Positions 54,256-64,000 of a stretch of DNA of 64,000 nucleotides are shown here, piece by piece. The notes under the pieces were generated by a model. That model ran no database searches and was not told where the DNA came from. It saw only the letters and a program-made list of their open reading frames with translations. The stretch is from NCBI GenBank assembly GCA_030180135.1, contig CM058232.1, positions 79,279,001 to 79,343,000 on the forward strand, read 5' to 3'. How positions within the stretch are numbered: the stretch's first letter is position 1; each line of letters begins with the position of its first letter. The position numbers and the translations under genes were made by a program. Source of the DNA: Orychophragmus violaceus (lineage: Eukaryota; Streptophyta; Magnoliopsida; Brassicales; Brassicaceae).

Positions 54256-54878
54256 GGTCGTCACTCGTCTTGTCTAACAGTAGGTAGGCATGTGCTTATG
54301 GTTTGGTTGAAAGTCTCCTTGTTGGAGCAAGTCTCTTTGACTTTATTTTGGCACTACTCTTCTTGTCTCTTTGGTATGATGGTTTGGGTATCTTTGAGGG
54401 TATTGAGCTCTGGTTTCTTTGAAATGAAATGTAGAAACATAATTCCTGATCATGACCCATTTCAGATTTTTCCAAGTGGTGATGGCTCCTTCTTGATACT
54501 TACACCTTTCATACTTCTCTTGCCTCCACCATGAGTATGCACTTTTGGTGAGTTGTTTGATGGCAGTAGCTAGCCTTTCTTCATTTGGAATGTTGTGGTA
54601 TGAAAACTAGTATCTATATCTCTTTCTCATTCAAGATAATCTTCTAGAAAACTACTTCCTGCAAATGTATAAATCTGTGGCTTATATCTTCTAGTTCCCC
54701 ATGAATGGTTTGGTGGTTTAGGCTCTACATATTTAGCTTCTGGTACATCTCCAAAATTATTTTCTTCTTGTTGTTGTGCAGGCTGGGACTGCTCCAGCTT
54801 TGTGATATGTTCTCCTATAGTTTGAATAACCTCAAGGAGTCGAGCCATGTTAGTTTGACCAGCTGCTTTCTCACCCAT
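54256..54878 (-). pseudogene. Gypsy G gag fragment
   Basis: Gag of a third gypsy element. It starts MGEKAAGQTNMARLLEVIQT at 54878, a coiled segment, then KPPNHSWGTRRYKPQIYTFAGSS and FLEDYLE; after a stop at 54627 other frames read ATAIKQLTKSAYSWWRQ and ITTWKNLKWVMIRNYV, the usual gypsy gag pattern of an F/Y-rich, W-containing capsid domain. Nothing of protease or pol was recognised further down, so the element is truncated. It lies about 0.7 kb from its primer site. Confidence 0.7.
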
Positions 54879-55587
54879 GGTTCTGTACCTGAAAGTCAAG
54901 TTAAGAACAGAAAATATCAATAGGTTCTAACAGAACACAATATGAAATAAGCCCAAATTTTAGAATGCACAAAGAGGTAAAATTCAGAAAATTGCAAAAT
55001 TTCTTTAGATAAAGAGAGTCCACACGATGTGGTGCAAATATGGAAGCAAAATTCTGTCACAAAAAAAACTAATGAGGAGCCTTTACCTTTTTTTGAATTT
55101 TGAATTGGATGCAAACTAAAAATAGAAAGATTTCTGTGACACAAAAACTTAATGTAAACTTTTTTTTAATTTTTTAATTCACAAGAACAAATGTGGAAAT
55201 AACACTTGTCTGGTTTGGTTAATGAAAATTTTTGATTTAAAACATGAAAAACTTTGTCTTCTTTCTTTTTCTTTTTTGGTGTTTCTGTATGAAGAACACT
55301 AAGAACACAAATAATAAAAAAATATGAAAGTAAATACTTTTTTGTTTTGGTTTTTGTTTTAAGAATGCAAAGACAAATGATATGGAATGTAAACAAACTA
55401 TTTTTTTCGTTTTTGAATGACTGACACAAGATAGAAACTATATGGATGCAAATAGATGAATGAAAAACACAGAAATAGTGTAAGGCAAATGATTTTTATG
55501 GACAGAAATTAAACTTTGATCTAAACAAAAGCTATATGCATTAACCGAAAGGTAAAGGGTAGGATACACCTGATTCACAACCTTTCG
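54879..55587 (-). other. Gypsy G leader
   Basis: AT-rich, non-coding, between primer site and gag. Repeated GACACAA and T-run words but no clear structure. Confidence 0.45.
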
Positions 55588-55599
55588 GTTCTGATACCA
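55588..55599 (-). other. Gypsy G primer-binding site
   Basis: TGGTATCAGAAC on the minus strand, a Met-type primer site, two bases from the LTR end TGATGCAGCC (plus, 55602). Confidence 0.75.
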
Positions 55600-55724
55600 G
55601 ATGATGCAGCCCCCAAGGATGAGACTAGATCAGTGGCGTAGGCGGAAAAAATATTGACCAGGGTCATAGTAATTTTCAGACTTAAAAAATGCATAAATCT
55701 ATTAAAAAACGAAATACATTTAAC

Positions 55725-58052
55725 TCAAAGATGTACTCTACGCTCACTCATATTTTGGAATCGTTTTATCATTGTTTCGTTTGTGACGGTGTCAAGCACT
55801 TGTTTCTCAATAAAACAAACTAGACAATCACTCAGAAATTCATCACCAATGCTATTGCGCGAGGCCATCTTCACAATATTCATCGCAGAGAAGCACCTTT
55901 CCACGCTCGCAGTCGCAACAGGAAGAATCAAACATAACTTCAAAAGACGATAAACCAAAGGATGAGAAAGATGTTTCCTTGTCTCCACAAATACACGAGC
56001 AAGATCACTGAGACTTTCTAGACTAGCAAATCTTTCATCTTTTTGCAAATTATCAATGTAGATGTCAAGTTGATGATCAAGAGATCTTCGCTCCACAAAA
56101 CTAAAATCCTCTGGATAAAGCTCAGCCAATCTCACCAACTTCGACTTATCAAACTGACGGAAGGAATCTATCGGACTTAAGGATGCCATACAAACAAGTA
56201 GTTCAGAATTCACCTCGTCGAAACGATCGTTAAACTCTTGAAGTTGCATATCTAAGACAGTGTAGAAACAATCCACCTTATAATGATGCAAGTTGGTGAT
56301 GCTAGTTTTCTTCCTCGGCCTTCTTGAATCAACAAATTCTTCCTTCATATTAGGCACTTCAGTTTTGTTCTCCTCGCTAAAAAAATAAGCTTTTGCCACA
56401 AAATCATTCCATCCTTCATCTCTAAGCTTGTGTAACTGTCGTTTAGTAGATTCAACCAATGAAACAGCATTCAAGATCTCTTGGTCTCTTTTCTGTAAAG
56501 CCTTTGACAAGTTATTATTGAGTCCCAGAACAACAAGCATCAATTGCAGATAGAAAACGAAATCAAATGTGTGAAAATATTTGATGAGGCCATATGCTTG
56601 TTGTCTTTTGGTGCTGTCTATGCCTTCAGTTTGAATATGTTCAAGAACTTCAATAACACATGGAAACATCTCAACAAGACGCAGTAAAGTCTTGTAATGT
56701 GAACCCCAACGAGTATTTTCAGGTCTTTTAAGAGAAAGGTCTTGATTCAGCCCAGTTCCAGTCTTAATTCTACCCTTAGTAATCCCCTCTTCCATTCTCT
56801 TGCGATTGCTTTCAGTAAGCATAACCTTTCTATTGCAAGAAGCTCCAACCACATTCAATAGAACAAGAACCATATCAAAAAATTCTCTAACTTCAAAATG
56901 TTTCTTTGCAACCGCCACCACAACCAGCTGAAGTTGGTGAGCAAAGCAGTGAACATAATATGCAGATCCACTTTCTTTCAAAATCAATGATCTTAAACCA
57001 TTGAATTCTCCTTTCATATTGCTAGCTCCATCATAATCTTGTCCTCTCACCTTTTTCAAACTCAGTCCATGTTTCGTAAACAAAGAATCAATAGTATCCT
57101 TCAAAGTTAGAGAAGATGTCTCTTTCACATGACGAATGCCAACAAATCATTCTTTCACCAACCCAAATTTATCTACGAAACGAAGAACCACAGCCATTTG
57201 CTCTTTATCTGAAACATCAGCGGATTCATCTACCAACAAGCCAAAGACATCATTATCAATTTCTTGGATAACAGATTTAGTTACTTCTTCTGCAAAGCAA
57301 TGTGCAATGTCTTTTTGAATTGGAGGAGACGTCATCTGGTTATTTTTGGGAGCATTGTTCAACACAACTTTTCTTACGGCCTCATTCTGACTTGCTGTAT
57401 ATTTCAGAAGCTCCAAGAAATTACCTTTGTTTGTTGACTCTTCTTTCTCATCATGAGCACGAAAAGATAAGCCTTGGTGTAGCAAGTGTCTAGAAACATC
57501 AACTGAAGCACCCAAGCGGATTCGATACTCATTTTTCACAACGTCAGTTTGCTTATGTAAAGCATATTTGATAGACTGGCCTTGTCTCATCAAATCTTCA
57601 CACTTATTTTTAGCAACGTTGTGAAAACTAGTATGATCTCCCACATGCTTACTGAAGTTATCAGCCTTATTCCAGCTAGAAAAACCCGTTGAAACAAAAG
57701 CATCACTCCCACCTTGTTTTCCAGCTTGAACTCTAAACAAGTAACAAAACAAGCAAAAAGTCTTTTCTTGTTCCACACTATACTCTAACCAATCAGGATA
57801 CTGATCAAACCAATGTGGATTAAAACGTCGTAACATTTTTCCTATTGACTTTTGTTGAAAAGTATGACCACGAGGTTGACAAGGTCCTCTACTCAAATAT
57901 TTGTGTTGTACCTCATCTATTTGATTCGGATGGTAATCTTGAATATTTTTCCGCTTAGCTAGATCACTTGGCAAATCATCTGAATCGATATTAGGCGGTG
58001 GAGATTTTCTTTTTTTCAAAAATCGTTCGTTCCATTGCTTCTGATTCGACAT
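55725..58052 (-). pseudogene. hAT transposase (TTF zinc finger, DUF4371, hAT dimerisation), one stop
   Basis: A 775-codon transposase frame broken by a single TGA (57149-57147). The start chosen is MSNQKQWNERF at 58052; frame opens further upstream to 58103. Order: TTF-type zinc finger (HWFDQYPDWLEYSVEQEKTF, CLFCYLF), DUF4371 (LLVDESADVSDKEQMAV, then HVKETSSLTLKDTID), the RNase-H-like core with GQDYDGASNM and YYVHCFAHQLQL, a long helical part, and the C-terminal dimerisation motif LPVATASVERCFSAMNIVK. At the stop related proteins usually have Arg, so CGA to TGA is likely. All else reads intact, so the copy decayed recently or is a one-step pseudogene. Confidence 0.92.
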
Positions 58053-58945
58053 ACATAAATAAAACAAATCAAAAAAATATTTAACAGAATAGCAAATAAC
58101 CATACATAAATATTCTAATTTTAAATTTCAAATTAATCCTAATTTTGTATTAGAAAAGCGAATGTTCTTGTTCTTAATTTTAAAATGTGTAGTAATCGTT
58201 TCCTAGTTCTAAAAGACCTATCACCTATCATAGCTATTAACAAAAAAACTGTTTCATTCTAAAATAATCCTAATTTTCAACAATTAAAGTAAAGCCATGT
58301 TTTGAATCCAACATCTGTCGTTAGCAATAGCATCAATTGTTAAAGTAACTATTTTTAATTCTAAAACAATCAAATTTTTCTATATTTGTATTCCTATAAT
58401 TTTTTTTGCTTAATTATTATTATCTTTTGCAAATCACGATTCACAAAAGTAGTAAAAACAAAATTTTGCTAAATGTTTATCTTCCAAAGTATGCTTAAAC
58501 AAGTGATTATAACAGTAATTTAAAATAAACTTAAAAATCAAAAAGAAAAAAGCTAAAAAGCATAACTAATTACCTTTGAAATCTTATTAAGGGTGATGAA
58601 GAGAAGAAGGAATTATTTGGATAGAGGACTACTAGGAGTACACAAATGATTAGGGTGGCAGAGAAGAAGAAACAAATTAAATTAATTAGGGTTTATTAAT
58701 CACAATTGGGTTTAATATTTTACTGGGCTTAGTTTTATAATTTCTGTATACTAAATTTTATTGGGCTAGTAATATTTAGTATATTTATTGGGTTAATTAA
58801 ACTAGTTGTATCAAATTTTGTGGGGGTCAAAAAAATTTTTTTGACTAGGGTCAATTTAAAAAAATTAATAAAAGTTACACTAATTTTAAAATTTTCACCT
58901 GGGTCAATTGACCACTACTGTGACAACACATTCCCTTCGCCACTC
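58053..58945. other. hAT leader and right end
   Basis: AT-rich, no ORF. Contains the transposase leader (possibly with an intron) and the right terminal repeat at 58934-58945. Confidence 0.6.
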
Positions 58946-59647
58946 GACTAGATGGATAGGTTAATGGAGGAACAAGCACTGGCTTTATAGCTCTCTTACT
59001 TAACCGAGATGGATGTAATGAATGGAGTTGGATGGGATTTGTTCTGCTGGTTGTGTAACTCTCTCAGAAATAAATCAAGGAATGGATGAAGATGGATTGA
59101 TGGTCGCCACAAGGTTTATGACAGAACCTTGATAAGATATAAACAAGAGCAGCTTCTCACTCACTCTCAGATGAATTCAGAGTAGAAATCACGAAATTTG
59201 CTTAAGAAAAAGGGTTTTCTTTATTGATTCTTGGTAAAAATTACATTGCTGTGAGAGGGGACTTTATATAGAGTCCAAACAGCTATACCCTTCAAAAAGT
59301 CTTTGAAACAGATTACAAAATAAGGAAATGCTTGATTCTAAGACTCTAATAACTCAATTAAAAGAAATACAGACTATAATTTCAAAATTTCAAATAAAAC
59401 ACAAAAAAAAACAAACTCATTACTCATAACTCTCTTTGGAAATATATATATATAACCCGGCTGAGAAAATACTCAAAAAGTGAAATATGTGGAAAAATCG
59501 AAATTTTCTCCAAAATAACTTTAGGTTCATATATTTCAACCCTAAAAACTTCAGCAAAGTCTAGAGAGACACTCGAAACTCTCCAGAGAAGAGCTCACTT
59601 GAGCAAGTGGCAGCACCGAATCCATTAAGTGAAGCAAAAGGGTATAT

Positions 59648-60480
59648 CACTACAAGAAAACTTCATGTCTATTTGGCCCATAGCAACGAATAGTCACGAA
59701 ATCAGGTTCGTGGCTTTGGGCTCATGGCTATCCGCAGCAACCCTTCCACGGACCAGCCACAAAATGTTTCATGGCTATTAGCCACGAATATCTACGGCAT
59801 GGGTTCATGGCTATAATTATTACGAATAGCCACAACAGAAATCGTAGATAATGCCACAACTTAGTCACAACCGTATTCGTAGCTATTCCGTGGATATTAT
59901 TTAAAAAAATTAATTTAATTTATTATTTATAATAAAATAAATTACAATAACTAACTATATAATTAATCTAAAAAAAAATCAAAATGGCTAGGCGAGGTTA
60001 ACGTAGGTGCGATGATGGCTGGGAGAAGGCTCGGCAAGATGGGATGCGACAACAAGGAGATGAATCGGCAATGGCTCGGTGAGATACAAAGGAATTGGAG
60101 ATTCGACAACTCGGGAGATGCGACGGCGGTTAGATGCGGCGAGATGGTAGGGAGATGCAGCGAGATGTGACAGTGGAGTCTATGGCGGAGTGTATGGATG
60201 CGACGACGCCAGAGTCTACGGAATCCTGTTTCACAGGTTGAAGGTCGAAGAAGCTGTGGTTGACGGTCAAAGAAGACGGGAGAGAAGAAGAGAGAAAGAA
60301 AAAAAGAAGAAAAAGAAGAAAAGAAAAAGTAAAAAAAAGATATGACGGTTTATATTTAATAGAGTATATAAATCTAACCGTTTAAAAGCTGATCCGGTCG
60401 ACAAAAAAAAAAAAAAAAAAAAAGCTGATCCGTGTATATAGTGAAAAGCAATCTAAGCCGTAGATATATTTTAATCAATG
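59648..60480. mobile_element. H: end of a second CACTA element
   Basis: CACTACAAGAAAACTTC at 59648, then repeated GTGGCTAT, TAGCCACGA and CGTAGCTAT words to about 59900, the layout of CACTA ends but with a different subterminal word from F. No opposite end was found, so the element is truncated or unresolved. 59980-60310 is GATGCGACG-rich without a domain. The right border given is a guess. Confidence 0.6.
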
Positions 60481-61092
60481 GTCCATCTTGTGATTCATGT
60501 GATGAAGCTCTTAACCAATAAAAAAAATTATGTGGGTTTAATTAATATTAATAATCACAAATCGTTTAAAAATAATAAAATGGTTAAATGAAAATTTTAA
60601 AAATGTTAAATTTTAAAAGTGTAAGTGATTAACATTTAAAAAGTGTTAAATTTAAAATAATTAAAATGAGCATTTATAATAAGTAAATGATTTAAAAATA
60701 ATTAAATAATTAAATTTGATTTATTTTTTGTTTACATGATTTTAAAAATTTTATAAATTTATTTATGAATTATATACAATCATTAAATTATTGCTTAATA
60801 CTTTTTAGTTTATTATTAGAACTAAAAGATTAGTAGATTGTTTTTAAAAAAATTGATAAGAATTTTTAATATAATAGTGTTTAATTATATGCATAGTATA
60901 TATGTAAATGGCTTAAATAGTAGATTTGGAAAATAAATTTCTTTTTATAAGTGATGGATCTTAGTTTAATATACATTATAATAATTGAGTCGAGCATGCG
61001 AAAGAAGATATATAAATATTCAGATTGTCCAATTTAAAAAGAAATTGAAACAAAGAAGAGTTAAAAACACATCATTGTTAATGGATAAAAGT
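60481..61092. other. AT-rich intergenic DNA
   Basis: Very AT-rich, no ORF or repeat ends seen. Ends with GGATAAAAGT (61083-61092), one copy of a direct repeat. Confidence 0.5.
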
Positions 61093-61935
61093 ATTTGTAC
61101 TCTCTCTCTAAATTTCCTCTGCCTTCTCTCTAAGTCGTCTCTTCCACGAATTGTCGTTTCCGGTCGTCGGCGGCGGCTTCGACTGCGCTGTCAACGGAGT
61201 TACTTTGTCTCTTTTTGTTCTTCTACGTCGTGGCTTTCTTTACAATAAACTCTTGATTTTATGCCGGGTTCGGTTTTACCGATTACTATCAGTTTTGGTT
61301 CCGGATCTATGTCAAAATTTTCTCCGATTATAGCATCGGTTTGTACTATCTTCTTTTTTAATCGGTGCTTCAATCGATCTCTGATTCTACCTCGAAATCG
61401 TTCGATCTAAATCCACGGCGTTTCTTAGTTAAGGAACCGGTTATCCCTTCTCTTTCCTTGCCGAGCGCTTTGGCCGGTTGGTTTCTCTACCCGATCGAGT
61501 TGAACGGGTCCAGCGGTTTCACTCAGTCTATGCGGTTGTCTCCGTCTTTGGATTTCTGCAGACTTGAAGCGCATGGAAGCGGTGGCGGTTTATGCGGTTT
61601 GAAGCGAATTATTCCTCGAAGTGGTTTCCCTTCCCTTACTGCATCTGGTGGATTTAAGATCGGCAGGATGACGATGAAGAAGCAACAGACGTAGCAACAA
61701 TGGTCGGGATCTTCACGCCGGCGACGGCATGTCGATCTCTTTGGTGACATGACGCATGGCATACGTGATTTACGATGAGATGACTCATCCTCATCCGCAA
61801 ATTCCTTATTGGATTCTTGTACTTTGGGCCGTGTAGCTCTTTTACGTTGTGTTTTCTTTCTACCCTTCTGATATGTATCATGTACTTTGGCCCATTGGGC
61901 TGTATAATAAACTAATGTTGCTGCCAATAAAAAAA
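61093..61935 (+). mobile_element. 843-bp poly(A)-ended insertion (non-LTR type), unnamed
   Basis: GGATAAAAGT occurs at 61083-61092 and 61936-61945, bracketing a unit that starts in a CT-rich leader-like run (TACTCTCTCTCTAAATTTCC) and ends TTGCTGCCAATAAAAAAA, as LINE-type insertions do. Inside, plus frames include a 109-aa reading (61365-61694) rich in Ser, Leu and Gly, with no recognised domain. No endonuclease or reverse transcriptase is present. It could be a LINE deletion derivative, a non-autonomous element using LINE enzymes, or a retroposed transcript. Confidence 0.6.
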
Positions 61936-61968
61936 GGATAAAAGTGTTAGTAAAGAACCGAAAAAGAG

Positions 61969-61995
61969 GAATGCCCTTAAGTTCAAAAAAAAAAA
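61969..61995 (+). mobile_element. 27-bp poly(A)-ended mini-insertion
   Basis: GAACCGAAAAAGAG at 61955-61968 and 61996-62009 brackets GAATGCCCTTAAGTTC plus A11. The shape is that of a target-primed insertion truncated to almost nothing. Confidence 0.6.
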
Positions 61996-62009
61996 GAACC
62001 GAAAAAGAG

Positions 62010-62482
62010 ATAAAAGTCATAAGATGTATTACAAAAGGATCCTAGATAAGATCATATCACATCTATACGCTTAGTTACTTGGAGATAAGTTATAAAAGAT
62101 ATTATCCCTAAAATATAAAGGGATATACTAATATGTGACTTTTCTCCTAGACACGATAACCGAATAAACACGCTGACCCGCTTTATCAAACAGTAATTGG
62201 CTATTTCGAGTTAACAGAAGCCTTTTAACCAACGAACAACAAACTCTTCACCAATTTTATAAAGTAAAAAAAGAGGAAAGAAAGATTCTCCGGCATTACC
62301 ATCTATTATTCACCGGCAAAAGACCTAACACGGCAAAGGACCACATGCGGCGACCGGACCTCCTCCCCTCCATTGGCGACTGTACCAACTAAAAAAACGA
62401 GAATAAAGGACGAAGAAGATGAAGAATACGGACCTGTTTTTCTTTCCAGTGAAGAACAAGAAAAAAGCAAGGAAACTCGAGA
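62010..62482 (+). other. intergenic DNA and LINE 5' leader
   Basis: No ORF. The last part (about 62200-62482) is A/G-rich and probably the 5' untranslated leader of the LINE that follows; its exact start could not be fixed. Confidence 0.45.
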
Positions 62483-64000
62483 ATGGCAAGAAGATTAACT
62501 TATGAAGAGAAGGGGAAAGGTTTAGCTCTACCACCGACCCCCGACGACGAGTGAGAATCAGAGCTCCGGAAATTGATATTGCGAATCAGATTCATGAAAT
62601 AAGCTCACTCTAATAGGAAGAATAACGAACCCCAAGGTTCAAAGGATAAGGAATCTCAAAGCGATGGAATCTCAGGGGAAAAGCGACTAGATCTGATCTG
62701 GGAAACGAGTTATTTCAGTTCCGTTTTGAGAGAGAAGATGATCCGATTCAAGTGGTATAGAATAAGCCATATCAGTTCAAACACTAGATGGTGATAGTAG
62801 AAAGATGGGAACCAGTCATTTCCTCAATCTTTCCAATGCTGATTCATTTTTTGGGTGCGAATAAAAGGATTACCCCTACACTTATGGCAGAAGGAAATGG
62901 TAGACATGATCGGTTGCGAACTTGGGAAGCTGGATGGAATGGAAATCACCCCCCCAATGTTCAGAGTCAGGGTCACGCTCAATGGACTTGAACTCATAAT
63001 AAGGAGACTATCATCGAGTTCGAAAACATAGATGAGATTCTCGTCATTTTGGACTATGAAAGACTCGAAAACTACTGCTCCATCTGGCTATGACTTACTC
63101 ACAATGAAAAATACTGCAAGATGTGAGATACATCAATAGAGAGGTTCGAAAAATAAGAAGAGATGAAAAGGGGATAGAGACCAAAGAGACCCAAGAGAAA
63201 GAGGAGAAGAGAAAGAGGAGAAGAGAAAGAGGAGAGTGAGATCTTGAATCCCAAAAGGAGATGACAGGAGAAGAGACAACCACTTGAACAAAAATAGAAT
63301 ATTGGATGAGAGAGATCAGGGAGCAAGCATGAGATCCCAGTGGGATAGACATAAGGAAGAATATCGTGCCTTTCTGAAAGAACCAGTGATCCAAGGAAGG
63401 GTTTCCCAACATGAAGATGGATTTTGAGCCTTTAAACGAGCAAATGACTGGTGAGAAAATATAGAGCCAGGAACCAGACAGAGTCAATGGAGGACAAGGA
63501 TTGGGGGAAATAAATTGATAATAAAACCAAATGGAGAGTAAAAGACACTCGAGCTGAAAAACAGAGACCCCAAACCTCGGATTTCAAGAGAAGATCCCCG
63601 AAGGAAAATGGAAAACAATGATGTAAAGCACAAAATTTGGTAATAAATGACGAGGGACAACAAGATTTCCTGGAGAAATCATATCATGGAGGCAGAAGAA
63701 GATAATCACAGAATAGAGGGTCGTTGGAAAGCACCCCGGTTAAGGATAAGGACATCAAGTCATCAGTCACCAAGCAGACTAGAGGAGGGCTCACCCAACT
63801 GGTATATGCTCTTGGAGAGAAGCAGTTTGATCATACCGGGGATATATGGTATGTTTCAAGGCATATCTACCTAAACATGAAGAATTATGCTGAAAGATGA
63901 TAACTCCCGAGCTCCAACCCCAAACGTGAACTTGAGCCTAGAAAATGAGAGCTTCATACTATGCTTCGCTGTTAGATGCTACAAAAGCCGAGTCTGAAGG
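62483..64000 (+). pseudogene. LINE ORF1 (DUF4283-type nucleic acid-binding protein), decayed
   Basis: ORF1 of a plant LINE, a Gag-like RNA-binding protein. ATG at 62483 begins MARRLTYEEKGKGLALPPTP, the signature start of crucifer LINE ORF1. Pieces in shifting frames follow: a DUF4283-like part (VIVERWEPVISSIFP near 62790, FWVRIKGLPLHLWQKEMVD near 62850), ITPPMFRVRVTLNGLE near 62950 and remains of YEKLENYCSICxxLTH, the zinc-knuckle start, near 63060-63100. Beyond 63120 there is a Lys/Glu/Arg-rich region with many stops. ORF2 would lie past the right edge. The left-edge LINE (1-1376, minus) is of the same broad type. Confidence 0.82.

Larger units (their letters stand above)
55631..58945 (-). 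mobile_element. hAT transposon, 3.3 kb, in the gypsy G LTR
   Basis: GACTAGAT at 55623-55630 and 58946-58953 is a perfect 8-bp duplication, the hAT length. The ends, read inward, are CAGTGGCGTAGG and GAGTGGCGAAGG, so the short terminal repeats match in 10 of 12 bases. A single gene of the zf-TTF/DUF4371/hAT-dimerisation type fills the centre on the minus strand, with about 0.9 kb of AT-rich leader. Confidence 0.93.
55602..59647 (-). repeat. Gypsy G LTR, interrupted by the hAT element
   Basis: The LTR comprises 55602-55630 and 58954 to about 59647, joined across the hAT element. On the minus strand it has TATATAAAGT (59270-59261), then AATAAA (59225-59220), in promoter to poly(A) order. Its outer end is hidden where CACTA element H begins. 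No second LTR was found. Confidence 0.65.

Noticed and set aside
61523..62020. 165-aa minus-strand frame with a hydrophobic N-terminus
   Set aside because: It crosses the right end, the target repeats and the mini-insertion, so it is not one ancestral gene.

Overview
The window looks like transposon-dense, probably pericentromeric, nuclear DNA from a Brassicaceae plant. The evidence is plant-type splice sites, plant LTR retrotransposon lineages (Ty1/copia and Tat-like Ty3/gypsy), CACTA and hAT DNA transposons, and LINEs whose ORF1 begins with the MARRLTYEEKGKG signature familiar from crucifer LINEs. Only one convincing non-transposon gene is visible: a two-exon His/Gly-rich protein gene at 1992-2986 (minus).

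Layout. 1-1376: LINE ORF2 fragment (minus). 1992-2986: host gene. 3745-53336: one old copia element (E0, minus; only about 3.1 kb of its own sequence) split by two insertions. The first is Tat-like gypsy A (4429-42098, minus). A is itself split by copia D (9927-16855, plus) and by Tat-like gypsy B (20045-39993, plus). B contains copia C (20258-27478, minus, inside B's 5' LTR) and a 1175-bp solo LTR (33043-34217, inside B's integrase). The second insertion into E0 is CACTA element F (44049-52865, minus). 53337-59647: remains of a minus-strand gypsy element G (gag fragment, Met-type primer site, LTR) with a near-intact hAT element (55631-58945) in its LTR. 59648 on: end of a second CACTA element (H), then AT-rich DNA, an 843-bp poly(A)-tailed insertion (61093-61935), a 27-bp mini-insertion, and LINE ORF1 on the plus strand running off the right edge.

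Each nesting step is supported by paired ends and target-site duplications: B CGTAG, C AGAGC, D CGGTC, solo LTR CCATT, F AGT, hAT GACTAGAT, and A GATAT/TATAT with one mismatch. LTR divergence counted by eye follows the nesting order: E0 above 10 percent, A 13 of 506, D about 14 of 726, B 9 of 539, C 1 of 634.

The most interesting signals are these. (1) Copia D carries ten copies of a paired 14-bp near-palindrome with an invariant 7-bp spacer (14-7-14, 21-bp period), one of them in a 53-bp insert interrupting the integrase. (2) Both Tat elements carry the same multi-exon gene in antisense between pol and the 3' LTR, with conserved splice sites and leader motif and similar 3' hairpins. (3) Both Tat elements have TAG-CAA-TTA, the tobamovirus-type leaky-stop context, at the same place between protease and reverse transcriptase. 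(4) Copia C is nearly brand-new by its LTRs, yet its pol is decayed while gag is intact, pointing to mobilisation in trans. Coordinates and alignments were made by eye.
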